Positions 33,343 to 41,742 of a stretch of 64,000 nucleotides of DNA are shown here, piece after piece. Origin of the DNA: SIRX01 sp965213905 (lineage in GTDB: Bacteria > Actinomycetota > Rubrobacteria > Rubrobacterales > Rubrobacteraceae); assembly GCA_965213905.1 (NCBI GenBank), contig OZ243922.1:2914001-2978000 (forward strand), given 5' to 3'. The first letter of the stretch is position 1, and every line of letters begins with the position of its first letter. Under the pieces are notes generated by a model. The model worked only from the letters and a program-made list of their open reading frames with translations, did not search any database and was not told the DNA's origin. Position numbers and translations under genes: made by a program.

Positions 33343-34124
33343 TGCAGCAGTTCAACGAGCCAAACATCGTTACGACGAGTACGGACAAGTTGTTTAACTG
33401 GGCGCGCAAAAACTCGCTGTGGCCGTTGCAGTTCGGCCTGGCGTGTTGCGCCATTGAGATGATGTCCACCGGCATGGCCCACAACGACCTGGAACGTTTC
33501 GGGAGCAGCCCGTTTATGGGCTCACCGCGGCAGGCGGACGTGATGATCGTCTCCGGAACCGTCTCGACCAAAATGGCCGAGCGCATGACCCGGCTCTACG
33601 AGCAGATGCCCGACCCGAAATGGGTCATCGCGATGGGAGCCTGCGCCATAAGCGGCGGCCCGTTCCTCGACGGGTACTCCGTGCTGATGGGGGCGGACCG
33701 CGTGATCCCGGTAGACGTATACGTTCCGGGCTGCCCGCCGCGTCCGGAAGCACTCATCTTCGGCATTATGACTTTGCAGAAGAAGATCGAACGCGACCAG
33801 CAGGTCGGCGGCTACAAGAAGCCCCGCCCGGCGCTGGTGGATGAGAACGGCACCATCCAGGAGTACCTGCCGGAGCGGGAGTACACGGAGATTAGCGAGG
33901 GCAAAGCCCCGCGCTTCGACAACATCCGGCCGCTCAAACGCACCTACACCTTCGAGCGCAAGGGCATGCCACCCGCCTCCCAGACGGACGTTGGCTGGAT
34001 CCCTAAAGAGGTAAAGAAGAAGCTCAAGGAGCAAGAAAAGGCCCGCAAGGCCGCCGAGGCGGAAGCCCAGGGCAACGGTAACGGCGCAGAGCCGGCCGGG
34101 GCCGAGCAGAAGGAGAACGCCTAG
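33333..34124 (+). CDS. nuoB: NADH-quinone oxidoreductase subunit B, C-terminally extended
   Basis: The 263-aa subunit holds the terminal N2 [4Fe-4S] cluster: ligands in GLACCAIEMM (adjacent Cys pair), MGACAISGG and YVPGCPPRPEALI. The core ends near residue 155; about 100 further residues follow, including KEVKKKLKEQEKARKAAEAEAQ and an Asn/Gly/Glu-rich end. Typical NuoB is about 160-220 aa. It passes electrons to quinone with NuoD and NuoH. Confidence 0.95.
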   Translation: MGVMQQFNEPNIVTTSTDKLFNWARKNSLWPLQFGLACCAIEMMSTGMAHNDLERFGSSPFMGSPRQADVMIVSGTVSTKMAERMTRLYEQMPDPKWVIAMGACAISGGPFLDGYSVLMGADRVIPVDVYVPGCPPRPEALIFGIMTLQKKIERDQQVGGYKKPRPALVDENGTIQEYLPEREYTEISEGKAPRFDNIRPLKRTYTFERKGMPPASQTDVGWIPKEVKKKLKEQEKARKAAEAEAQGNGNGAEPAGAEQKENA

Positions 34125-34615
34125 TGGCGGTTACGCTGCCGGAAGGAAGCCTGGAAGAGCGCCTGGAGCACTACCTCGAAAGGTTCCGCAACCGGCACGG
34201 TTTAGACGAGTCGGAGGTTGTAGGCAACGTGGTAAAGCTCGTCGTGAGCCCGGAATCCGTGCCTGCGGTTTTGGCTACGGCCCGCGAAGAGTTGAACGTC
34301 CGGCATCTCTCATACCTGACCGTGGTTGACCGGCAAGGTTCGTTCGAGATCACGTACACGCTGGCGGACTTGCGCGGGGCGGACATCAGGGTAAAGACGA
34401 CCATAGAAGGTAACGAGCCGGTCATCGGGACCGTCACGCACGTCTACCCGACGGCCAACTGGCACGAGCGGGAGGCCTACGACATGTTCGGGGTCGCGTT
34501 CGCCGGGCACCCGGACCTGCGGCGCACGTACATGTGGCAGGACCACTTCGACCACCATCCTCTACTGAAGAGCTTCGAGATCAGCACAAAGCGAACCTTC
34601 GAAGGGTTGAGATAG
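34124..34615 (+). CDS. nuoC: NADH-quinone oxidoreductase subunit C
   Basis: The 163-aa 30-kDa subunit has the conserved LSYLTVVDRQGSFEITYTLADL, TVTHVYPTANWHEREAYDMFGVAFAGHPDLRRTYM and the final HHPLLKSFE. GTG start overlaps the nuoB stop (TAGTG). Separate from nuoD by 2 nt rather than fused. Confidence 0.93.
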   Translation: MAVTLPEGSLEERLEHYLERFRNRHGLDESEVVGNVVKLVVSPESVPAVLATAREELNVRHLSYLTVVDRQGSFEITYTLADLRGADIRVKTTIEGNEPVIGTVTHVYPTANWHEREAYDMFGVAFAGHPDLRRTYMWQDHFDHHPLLKSFEISTKRTFEGLR

Positions 34616-34617
34616 AC

Positions 34618-35802
34618 ATGCTCCGTGAAGAAAAAAACCTGGAGAGTCAGAGCCTCGGCGGAACCGAGAGCGGACGTCTGACAAACCCGGATATCCGGGA
34701 CGAGTTCGGGCTCGAAACCCTGGACATGAACATGGGACCGCAGCATCCGGCGATGCACGGGCTTTTGCGTCTCATATTAGAGCTAGACGGCGAAACCGTC
34801 GTGCGGTGCGATCCGGTAATGGGGTACCTGCACCGCTGCCAGGAGAAGATCGCCGAGAACCGGATGTACCCGGCGGTCATCCCGCTAACCGACCGGCTCG
34901 ACTACTTCGCCAACATCCACAACGAGCACGGCTACTGCCTGGCCGTCGAGGACCTGCTGGACGTCGAGGTACCGCCGCGGGCCGAGTACATCCGGGTCTT
35001 GATGAGCGAGTTAATGCGGTTGGCGAGCCACATCCCGTCGCTCGGGTTCCTGATGCTGGAGCTCGGGGCGTTCACCCCGATCCTGTACGGTTTCCGGGAG
35101 AGGGAGCGGATACAGACGCTCTTCGAGGCCATCACCGGAGCCCGGATGATGTTCCACTACGTCCGGATCGGCGGCGTAAAGGCAGACTTGCCGCCGGACA
35201 TGCCGCAGAGGATCTGGGATTACGTGGAGAGCTTGGAGGCGAACTACCAATCAGACTTCGTAGACCTGGTGCAAGGGAACGAGATCTTTATCTCCCGGAC
35301 CCGGAACGTCGGCACGATGAGCCAGGAGAAGGCGCTCGATATGGGACTCACCGGGCCGCCGCTGCGCTGCACGGGCGTTGACTTCGACATCCGGCGCGAC
35401 TACCCGTATAGCGTTTACAACGAGCTGGACTTCGACGTAATAACCGAAGACGCCGGGGACGTTGAGGCTTCGTACAAAGTGCGCGTCCGGGAGATCCTGG
35501 AGAGCATAAAGCTCATCAAGCAGTGTTTGGAGAAGTTGCCCGAAGGCGAGGTCATGGGTGATACGGGCCGACGCATCCGGCCGGCGGAGGGTGAAGGCTT
35601 CAGCCGCGTCGAGAGCCCGCGCGGGGAGTTTTCTGTTCACGTAGTCTCCGACGGTTCTGATACACCGTATCGGGTCCACTACCGCGACCCGAGCTTCTGC
35701 AACATGCAACTCTTACAAGAGATCGTGCCGGGCCACTATCTGCCGGACATCATGCCGATAATGGGGCTTATAGACCCGGTCTCCGGCGGGTGGGACAAGT
35801 AG
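34618..35802 (+). CDS. nuoD: NADH-quinone oxidoreductase subunit D
   Basis: From ATG 34618 the product is 394 aa. The 49-kDa quinone-site subunit shows MNMGPQHPAMHGLLRLILELDGE, VMGYLHRCQEKIAENR, SELMRLASHIPSLGFLMLELG and the C-terminal SFCNMQLLQEIVPGHYLPDIMPIMGLIDPVSGGWDK. Typical length. The next gene is nuoH, overlapping by 1 nt: nuoE, nuoF and nuoG, which normally intervene, are absent. Confidence 0.95.
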   Translation: MLREEKNLESQSLGGTESGRLTNPDIRDEFGLETLDMNMGPQHPAMHGLLRLILELDGETVVRCDPVMGYLHRCQEKIAENRMYPAVIPLTDRLDYFANIHNEHGYCLAVEDLLDVEVPPRAEYIRVLMSELMRLASHIPSLGFLMLELGAFTPILYGFRERERIQTLFEAITGARMMFHYVRIGGVKADLPPDMPQRIWDYVESLEANYQSDFVDLVQGNEIFISRTRNVGTMSQEKALDMGLTGPPLRCTGVDFDIRRDYPYSVYNELDFDVITEDAGDVEASYKVRVREILESIKLIKQCLEKLPEGEVMGDTGRRIRPAEGEGFSRVESPRGEFSVHVVSDGSDTPYRVHYRDPSFCNMQLLQEIVPGHYLPDIMPIMGLIDPVSGGWDK

Positions 35803-36803
35803 TGTCCGGCGCGCTGGACATACTGAACCAGGAGCCTTTCCGGTTTCTACTTTCGTTCGGGGCGATACTCTTTCTCGCTTTGAACCTGGCGGCTATTTTG
35901 GTTATGGCCGAGCGGAAGGTCGCGGGTTACATCCAGCTCCGCTTCGGCCCAAACCGGGTCGGGCCGCGGGGGCTTTTGCAGCCACTGGCGGACATCGTCA
36001 AGTTGTTTACGAAAGAAAACGTTTCGCCGGGGCGGGCGGACCTTTGGATCTTCCTGGGGGCGCCGATAGCGATGTTTTTGCCGGCGGTGCTGGTGTGGCT
36101 CGTTATACCGTTCGCGCCGGGGGCGGTCGTGGCCGATTTGAACATAGCCATATTGTTCTTTCTCTCCGTAACGTCTATCGGGGCAATCGGGGTTATCATG
36201 GCCGGCTACGGTAGCCGCTCGACGTTCTCGTTGCTCGGTGCGCTTCGGGGCGCGGCGCAGATGATCTCTTACGAAGTACCGCTCATTTTGAGCCTGCTCG
36301 GGGTCATTATGCTCACCGGGAGCCTCTCGATGGTGGACATCGTGAACGCCCAGGGCGGCGGGTTGTGGAACTGGTACTTCGTCACGCAGTTCCCGATGTT
36401 TATAGTCTTCTACATCGCCGGGCTCGCCGAGGTAAAGCGGGTTCCGTTCGACATGCCGGAGGGCGAGAGCGAGATCGTCGGCGGTTTCATGATCGAGTAC
36501 TCGGGGATGACGTGGGCCCTGATCCAGGCCGCAGAGTTCTCGACGATGGGGCTTATGTCGGCGATCACCACGACGCTGTTTCTGGGTGGGTGGCAGCCGC
36601 CGCTGGAGTTTCTCGATCTAGGTAACTTCAACTGGTTTTGGTTCGGGCTCAAGACCTCGCTTATTATGTTCACTTTCCAGTGGATAAGGTGGAGCATGCC
36701 GAGGTTGCGGATGGACCAACTCATGGACTTCGGATGGAAAGTTTTGGTCCCGATCTCTCTCGCCTGGTTGTTTATCACCGCCGGCGCGATGCTGATTTTC
36801 TAG
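35802..36803 (+). CDS. nuoH: NADH-quinone oxidoreductase subunit H
   Basis: From GTG 35802 the product is 333 aa with about eight helices. The quinone-chamber blocks are AERKVAGYIQLRFGPNRVGPRGLLQPLADIVKLFTKE and AEVKRVPFDMPEGESEIVGGFMIEYSGMTWALIQAAEF, with the carboxylates that link quinone reduction to proton movement. A frame open from 35790 would overlap nuoD further; GTG 35802 sits in TAGTG. Confidence 0.95.
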   Translation: MSGALDILNQEPFRFLLSFGAILFLALNLAAILVMAERKVAGYIQLRFGPNRVGPRGLLQPLADIVKLFTKENVSPGRADLWIFLGAPIAMFLPAVLVWLVIPFAPGAVVADLNIAILFFLSVTSIGAIGVIMAGYGSRSTFSLLGALRGAAQMISYEVPLILSLLGVIMLTGSLSMVDIVNAQGGGLWNWYFVTQFPMFIVFYIAGLAEVKRVPFDMPEGESEIVGGFMIEYSGMTWALIQAAEFSTMGLMSAITTTLFLGGWQPPLEFLDLGNFNWFWFGLKTSLIMFTFQWIRWSMPRLRMDQLMDFGWKVLVPISLAWLFITAGAMLIF

Positions 36804-36815
36804 AAGGAGCGAAGA

Positions 36816-37367
36816 ATGCCACAGTTAGGACAGGGAATTCTAAAAGGGATGGGGGTGACCCTAAAGCACCTCTTTGGACAGAAGATCACCCGCCAGTACC
36901 CGGAGTTTAAGCGAGACCTCCCGGAGCGCAGCCGCGGGATGCTGACGGTTGACATGGACCGCTGCATCGCGTGTTTGCAGTGCATGAGGATATGCCCGGA
37001 TCACTGTATCTCTATCGAACAAACAAAGCGCGACGCCGACGGCTCCGGCAAGGCGAAGCCTTACGCGGTCGGCTTTGTTATAGACGACTCGCGCTGCATG
37101 TACTGCTCTTTGTGCGTCGAGGTTTGTCCGGTCAACTGCATCTACCACACCGAGGAGTTCGAGGCCCAGGCCTACAACCGCCTGGAACTCGCCCGGCAGT
37201 TCGGCGAACGCCCCGTGGACCCGACCGTAGACCCCAAACCGGCGGTTAAAAAGAAAAAGGCCGCGAGCAAAGGCAAGGCGGATGCCAAGGGCGCAAAAGA
37301 AGCCCCTAAAAAAGCCCCGAAGAAGGCCCCCGCGAAGGCCGAGAAAGCCAAAGAGGACGCGGCTTGA
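36816..37367 (+). CDS. nuoI: NADH-quinone oxidoreductase subunit I with Lys/Ala-rich tail
   Basis: The 183-aa subunit binds two [4Fe-4S] clusters through CIACLQCMRICPDHC and CMYCSLCVEVCPVNC. The ferredoxin fold ends near residue 135; the last 45 residues are a low-complexity Lys/Ala tail (AVKKKKAASKGKADAKG... KAPKKAPAK) not normal for NuoI. In the absence of NuoEFG, this subunit would be the entry point for electrons from an alternative donor such as ferredoxin (inference). Confidence 0.94.
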   Translation: MPQLGQGILKGMGVTLKHLFGQKITRQYPEFKRDLPERSRGMLTVDMDRCIACLQCMRICPDHCISIEQTKRDADGSGKAKPYAVGFVIDDSRCMYCSLCVEVCPVNCIYHTEEFEAQAYNRLELARQFGERPVDPTVDPKPAVKKKKAASKGKADAKGAKEAPKKAPKKAPAKAEKAKEDAA

Positions 37368-37900
37368 CCGTTGCGTTCGGTTTCCTGGCCGGGATGGCGC
37401 TCGTCTCGGCGCTCGGGGTGGTGCTAAGCCGCAACGTCGTGCATTCGGCCTTATTCATGTCCGGTTCTTTCCTCGGGATCGCCGGCTTTTTCGTGATGTT
37501 AAACGCCCCGGCGTTGGCGGCGTTTCAGGTTTTGATCTACGTGGGGGCCGTTACGGTGGTAATTTTGTTCGGCATCATGTTTACGCAGCGGCCTTCGGTG
37601 CGGAGTTTCAGCACGATTATGAACCGCCAAATCTGGGCTGGGCTCGTGGTGGCGCTGGGCGTCGGAATCTTTCTTGCCTACGTGCTCTCCGTCCAGGATT
37701 GGGGCGGCACGCAACCGGGCAACGGGCCGAGGGATATAGCTGACTTGGGCCGGACCTTGCTCGGCGTCAGCCCCGGCACAGAGATATTCGCCCTCTTTTT
37801 TCAGGTCGTGGCGGTGCTGCTGTTGGTGGCGACGATAGCTGCTATAGTCGTCAGCCGCCGCAAGAGCGGCGAAGGCGTAGACCGGGGGATAGACGAGTGA
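37364..37900 (+). CDS. nuoJ: NADH-quinone oxidoreductase subunit J
   Basis: The 178-aa membrane subunit has five hydrophobic helices: FLAGMALVSALGVVLSRNVVHSALFM, GIAGFFVMLNAPALAAFQVLIYVGAVTVVILFGIMF (with the pi-bulge helix of complex I), and further helices at about 90 and 145. TTG start overlaps nuoI by 4 nt; overlaps nuoK by 4 nt. Confidence 0.93.
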   Translation: MTVAFGFLAGMALVSALGVVLSRNVVHSALFMSGSFLGIAGFFVMLNAPALAAFQVLIYVGAVTVVILFGIMFTQRPSVRSFSTIMNRQIWAGLVVALGVGIFLAYVLSVQDWGGTQPGNGPRDIADLGRTLLGVSPGTEIFALFFQVVAVLLLVATIAAIVVSRRKSGEGVDRGIDE

Positions 37901-38238
37901 TCCAGCAGGTAATTGACACGCTCAACGTCACGATACCGCTCGAAGGGTATCTGGTCGTCGGGGCGCTCATGTTTGCTATTGGGGCCTGGGGGGCCCTGAT
38001 CCGGCGAAACGCGGTGGTGGTTTTTATGTGCGTGGAGTTGATGATCAACGCCATCAACCTGTCGCTGGTGGCTTTTGCGGACTACCTGCCAAACGCCGGG
38101 GGCGCCGGCGCAGGGTACGCCCTGATCGTCATAGCCATCGCCGCCGCCGAGGTGGCGGTCGGCCTGGCGATAGTCCTGGCGGTGTTCCGCTCGCGCCGCA
38201 CGGTGAACGTGGACGAAGTCAACACGATGCGTGGCTAG
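37897..38238 (+). CDS. nuoK: NADH-quinone oxidoreductase subunit K
   Basis: The 113-aa three-helix subunit keeps the conserved proton-channel glutamates in VVVFMCVELMINAINLSLVAF and VIAIAAAEVAVGLAIVLAVFR. It is a little longer than usual because of an N-terminal segment. GTG start overlaps nuoJ (GTGA). Confidence 0.93.
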   Translation: MIQQVIDTLNVTIPLEGYLVVGALMFAIGAWGALIRRNAVVVFMCVELMINAINLSLVAFADYLPNAGGAGAGYALIVIAIAAAEVAVGLAIVLAVFRSRRTVNVDEVNTMRG

Positions 38239-38272
38239 AAGGAGCACTGCTTTTGTACCGGAGAACGTTTAG

Positions 38273-40282
38273 ATGACGCAGAGCGTCGGCGGACAGCTAA
38301 TAATCGCGGCCATCCCGGCTATTCCGGCGCTGGTCTTTCTCGTGCTGGCGCTCTTCGGACGGGTCTTGAAAGAGAACGCCCAGTACGTCGCCATCTTCGG
38401 GATGGTCTTCTCGCTGGTCTTCTCCGTGACGGCCCTGGCTTTCGTGGCCGGGATCGTCGGTGGCGGCGGTCCGATCTCCTTCGCCGTCAACTGGATCGAC
38501 TTGGGAGAGGGCGGCTCGTTCCCTATAGGAATTTATATAGACGGGCTGGCGGCCGTGGTGCTCGTGGTGGTGAGCTTCGTGAGCCTCATGGTACAACTCT
38601 ACTCGGGCGGGTTTATGGAGGGCGACTCGCGCTTTTCATGGTACTACGCCGTCTTGAACCTGTTTACCGCTTCGATGCTCGGGCTGGTCGTCGCGCCGAA
38701 CTTCATTCAGCTCTACGTGTTCTGGGAGTTGGTGGGCGTCTGCTCTTACCTCCTGATCGGGCACTGGTTCCAAAAACCTTCCGCCCGCGACGCGGCCCAG
38801 AAAGCGTTTATCGTTACCCGCGTTGGTGACGCGGCGTTGTTCGTCGGGATCATTATCTTCTGGGCGCAGACCGGAACGACTTCCTTCGACGGTATCTCCC
38901 AGGCGGCCCAGGCCGGTTTTATCGGCGGGTCGCTGTTTACTGCGGCGGTTGTGCTAGTGTTCATCGGGGCCATCGGCAAGAGCGCCCAGTTCCCGCTGCA
39001 CGTCTGGTTGCCGGACGCGATGGAAGGCCCGACGCCGGTTAGCGCCCTGATCCACGCCGCCACGATGGTCGCCGCCGGCGTCTACCTGGTGGCCCGCACC
39101 TACGACATCTTTATTCAGAGCGAGACGGCGATGCTGACCGTGGCGTACATCGGCGGGTTTACGGCGATTATGGCGGCGACGATGGCGCTGGTAAAGAAAG
39201 ATATTAAGCGCGTCGTCGCCTACTCGACGGTTTCGCAGCTCGGATACATGATGCTCGCGCTCGGGATCGGTTCCTACACCGCCGGGATGTTCCACCTGTA
39301 CAACCACGCCTTCTTCAAAGCGCTACTTTTTCTCGGGGCCGGGAGCATTATCTACGCGATGAACTCTTACAGCCTGGCGGACATGGGCGGCCTGCGGCGC
39401 CGGATGCCGGTAACTTTCTGGACCATGGTGATCGCCGGTTTGTCGCTGGCCGGGATCTTCCCGCTGAGCGGCTTCTGGTCGAAGGATGCCATCGTCGCCG
39501 GGGCCTTTGAAGAGCACTACTACGTGCTGTTCGGCATGGCGCTCATTACGATCTTCCTAACGGCCTTCTACATTTTTCGCGCGATCTTCATGGCCTTTAC
39601 CGGGGAGCCGCGTTCCGAGGAGGCCCGGGCGGCGGTGGACCCGCCGGGAATAATGACGCTGCCGATGATCCTGCTGGCCGTTTTGTCCGTGGTGAGCGGC
39701 TGGATCGGCATCCCGGAAGGGTTTGCCGGGTTGCCGCTGCGGGACTATTTCGCCGAGTTCGTCGCCCCGAGCGGCTTCGCGACGGAGACCCTGAGCGCGA
39801 CCTTCGGCATTGAGCCGCACGGCTTCAGCTTCGGCCTCGCGCTGCTCTCCGTCTTGGTTGGCGCCGCCGGCATCGGGCTGGCCTATTTCCTCTACGTTAT
39901 GCAGCCGGAACGGGCGGCCTCGCTGGCCCGAAGCCTCTCCGGGTTGCATACGTTCCTGGACAAGGGCTGGTACATAGACGCCCTCTACGGGGCGACCTTC
40001 GTGCGGGCCGCCAGGGCGCTCGGGCGGGCCACGAACGTCTTTGACCGGAGCGGCCTGGACCGGGGAGTTGGCGGTGTCGGGCGCGGCGCCCAGGGCTTCG
40101 GGGAGTTCCTCCGCCGGTTCCAGACGGGCGGGGTCCAGAACTACGCGTTGTTCATCCTGGTGAGCGTCCTGATCATCGGGGTGATCGTCGGCGCCCTCGG
40201 GGGAGCCCAGTACGCGATCCTGGTGGTTGCCCTCATCGTGATCGCCACGCTCGCGACCTTCGCGTTGGGGGTTCGCCTGTGA
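38273..40282 (+). CDS. nuoL: NADH-quinone oxidoreductase subunit L
   Basis: The 669-aa antiporter-like proton-pumping subunit has WELVGVCSYLLIGHWF, KSAQFPLHVWLPDAMEGPTPVSALIHAATMVAAGVYLVAR (conserved Lys and His in the channel), KKDIKRVVAYSTVSQLGYMMLALG and the C-terminal lateral helix region. Length is in the family range. Overlaps nuoM by 4 nt. Confidence 0.95.
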   Translation: MTQSVGGQLIIAAIPAIPALVFLVLALFGRVLKENAQYVAIFGMVFSLVFSVTALAFVAGIVGGGGPISFAVNWIDLGEGGSFPIGIYIDGLAAVVLVVVSFVSLMVQLYSGGFMEGDSRFSWYYAVLNLFTASMLGLVVAPNFIQLYVFWELVGVCSYLLIGHWFQKPSARDAAQKAFIVTRVGDAALFVGIIIFWAQTGTTSFDGISQAAQAGFIGGSLFTAAVVLVFIGAIGKSAQFPLHVWLPDAMEGPTPVSALIHAATMVAAGVYLVARTYDIFIQSETAMLTVAYIGGFTAIMAATMALVKKDIKRVVAYSTVSQLGYMMLALGIGSYTAGMFHLYNHAFFKALLFLGAGSIIYAMNSYSLADMGGLRRRMPVTFWTMVIAGLSLAGIFPLSGFWSKDAIVAGAFEEHYYVLFGMALITIFLTAFYIFRAIFMAFTGEPRSEEARAAVDPPGIMTLPMILLAVLSVVSGWIGIPEGFAGLPLRDYFAEFVAPSGFATETLSATFGIEPHGFSFGLALLSVLVGAAGIGLAYFLYVMQPERAASLARSLSGLHTFLDKGWYIDALYGATFVRAARALGRATNVFDRSGLDRGVGGVGRGAQGFGEFLRRFQTGGVQNYALFILVSVLIIGVIVGALGGAQYAILVVALIVIATLATFALGVRL

Positions 40283-41742
40283 TCACCACGATAACCATCT
40301 TCATACCGCTGCTCGGCGCGTTGCTCATCCTGCTATTGCCGGACGAAGACGAGCGCCTGATCCGCTACGCGGCGCTCGTCGTCGCGGCTATCCCGCTGGT
40401 GCTGGTGCTTTTTTTGTACTTCCGGTTCGGCCTCGCGGGCAACCTCGACAACGCCGCGCTCTCCCAAGATTTCACCTGGATGGAGTCGCTTAGCGTAGGT
40501 TACCGGGTCGGGCTGGACGGCCTGGGTTTCGGGATGTTTTTGCTCTCGGCGCTGTTGACGCTCATCGCGGTTGCCGTTTCGTGGGACGTACGGGAGAACA
40601 TCAAGATGTACTACGCGATGCTGTTTATCGCGGAGGTCGGGATGCTCGGGGTGTTTGCGGCCCAGGACCTCGTGCTGTTCTACATATTCTTCGAGGTTAC
40701 GCTGGTCCCAATGTACATTATGGTCGGCATCTGGGGCGACGAAAACCGGCGGCGGTCGGCGATCAAGTTCTTTGTCTACACTTTCTTCGGCAGCACCATT
40801 ATGCTGGCCGGTTTTCTGGCGTTCGGTACCCTCGCCGGGACCTTCTCGATAGATGGCCTGAACGCCGGCGGCGGCTTGGGTCGCTCCGCGCAGGTGGCGG
40901 TCGCGGCGCCTATATTGTTCGGGTTGCTGATCAAAGTTCCCGCGGTCCCGCTGCACAGTTGGCTGTTGGACGTATACGTCTCCAGCCCCATCTCGACGAA
41001 CGTGGTGCTCTCCGGCGTGCTGCCGAAGCTCGGGACGTTCGGCCTGATCAAAATAGCCATCCCGCTTCTGCCCCAGGGTGTGGAGCCGTTCTTGCCGTAC
41101 GTCGCGATATTTGGCGTCGTAAACATAATCTACGGCGCGTTCGTGGCGTTTTTGCAGCCGGACCTGAAGGCGCTGGTGGCGTATTCCTCTATCGGGACGC
41201 TGGGCTTTATCCTGCTCGGCGCGGCTTCGACGAACGCGGTCGGCCTGAACGGGGCCGTGCTACAGCAGGTGACGCACGGTCTGTACTCGGCGCTACTGTT
41301 CATCCTGGTCGGGGTGATCGCCGCAAAGACCGGCACGCGCCGGATTTCGGAACTCGGCGGCCTCGCCGCCCGGATGCCGTGGGCCGCCGGCCTGCTGGCG
41401 CTCGGGGCGCTGGCCGCGATGGGCTTGCCGGGGCTTGCGGTGTTCGTCTCGGAGTTCATGAGCATAATGGGCGGCTACGAAGCCTTCCCGGTTCAGGGAA
41501 TACTGGCGGCGTCCGGGATCGTTTTGAGCGCGATGTACTTGTTGTACATGCTGGCCCGCACGGTGTTCGGTCCCGTAGAGAAACCGGCCTACGAAGAGAT
41601 AGAAGACGCCGGGCCGGTCGCGCTGGCGGCGGTGGTCCCGTTGGCGGCCTTGCTCGTCATACTCGGGGTCTTGCCAAGCTTGCTGATCAACGTCCAACAG
41701 CCGGCGGTTCAGGCGATTGTTTCCGCGATTGGAGGTAGCTAA
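40279..41742 (+). CDS. nuoM: NADH-quinone oxidoreductase subunit M
   Basis: The 487-aa antiporter-like subunit shows LFYIFFEVTLVPMYIMVGIWG (conserved Glu), LIKVPAVPLHSWLLDVYVSSPISTNVVLSGVLPKLGTFGLIKI and LVAYSSIGTLGFILLGAAS, the pattern of NuoM. It pumps protons with NuoL and NuoN. GTG start overlaps nuoL; 1-nt overlap with nuoN. Confidence 0.95.
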   Translation: MITTITIFIPLLGALLILLLPDEDERLIRYAALVVAAIPLVLVLFLYFRFGLAGNLDNAALSQDFTWMESLSVGYRVGLDGLGFGMFLLSALLTLIAVAVSWDVRENIKMYYAMLFIAEVGMLGVFAAQDLVLFYIFFEVTLVPMYIMVGIWGDENRRRSAIKFFVYTFFGSTIMLAGFLAFGTLAGTFSIDGLNAGGGLGRSAQVAVAAPILFGLLIKVPAVPLHSWLLDVYVSSPISTNVVLSGVLPKLGTFGLIKIAIPLLPQGVEPFLPYVAIFGVVNIIYGAFVAFLQPDLKALVAYSSIGTLGFILLGAASTNAVGLNGAVLQQVTHGLYSALLFILVGVIAAKTGTRRISELGGLAARMPWAAGLLALGALAAMGLPGLAVFVSEFMSIMGGYEAFPVQGILAASGIVLSAMYLLYMLARTVFGPVEKPAYEEIEDAGPVALAAVVPLAALLVILGVLPSLLINVQQPAVQAIVSAIGGS

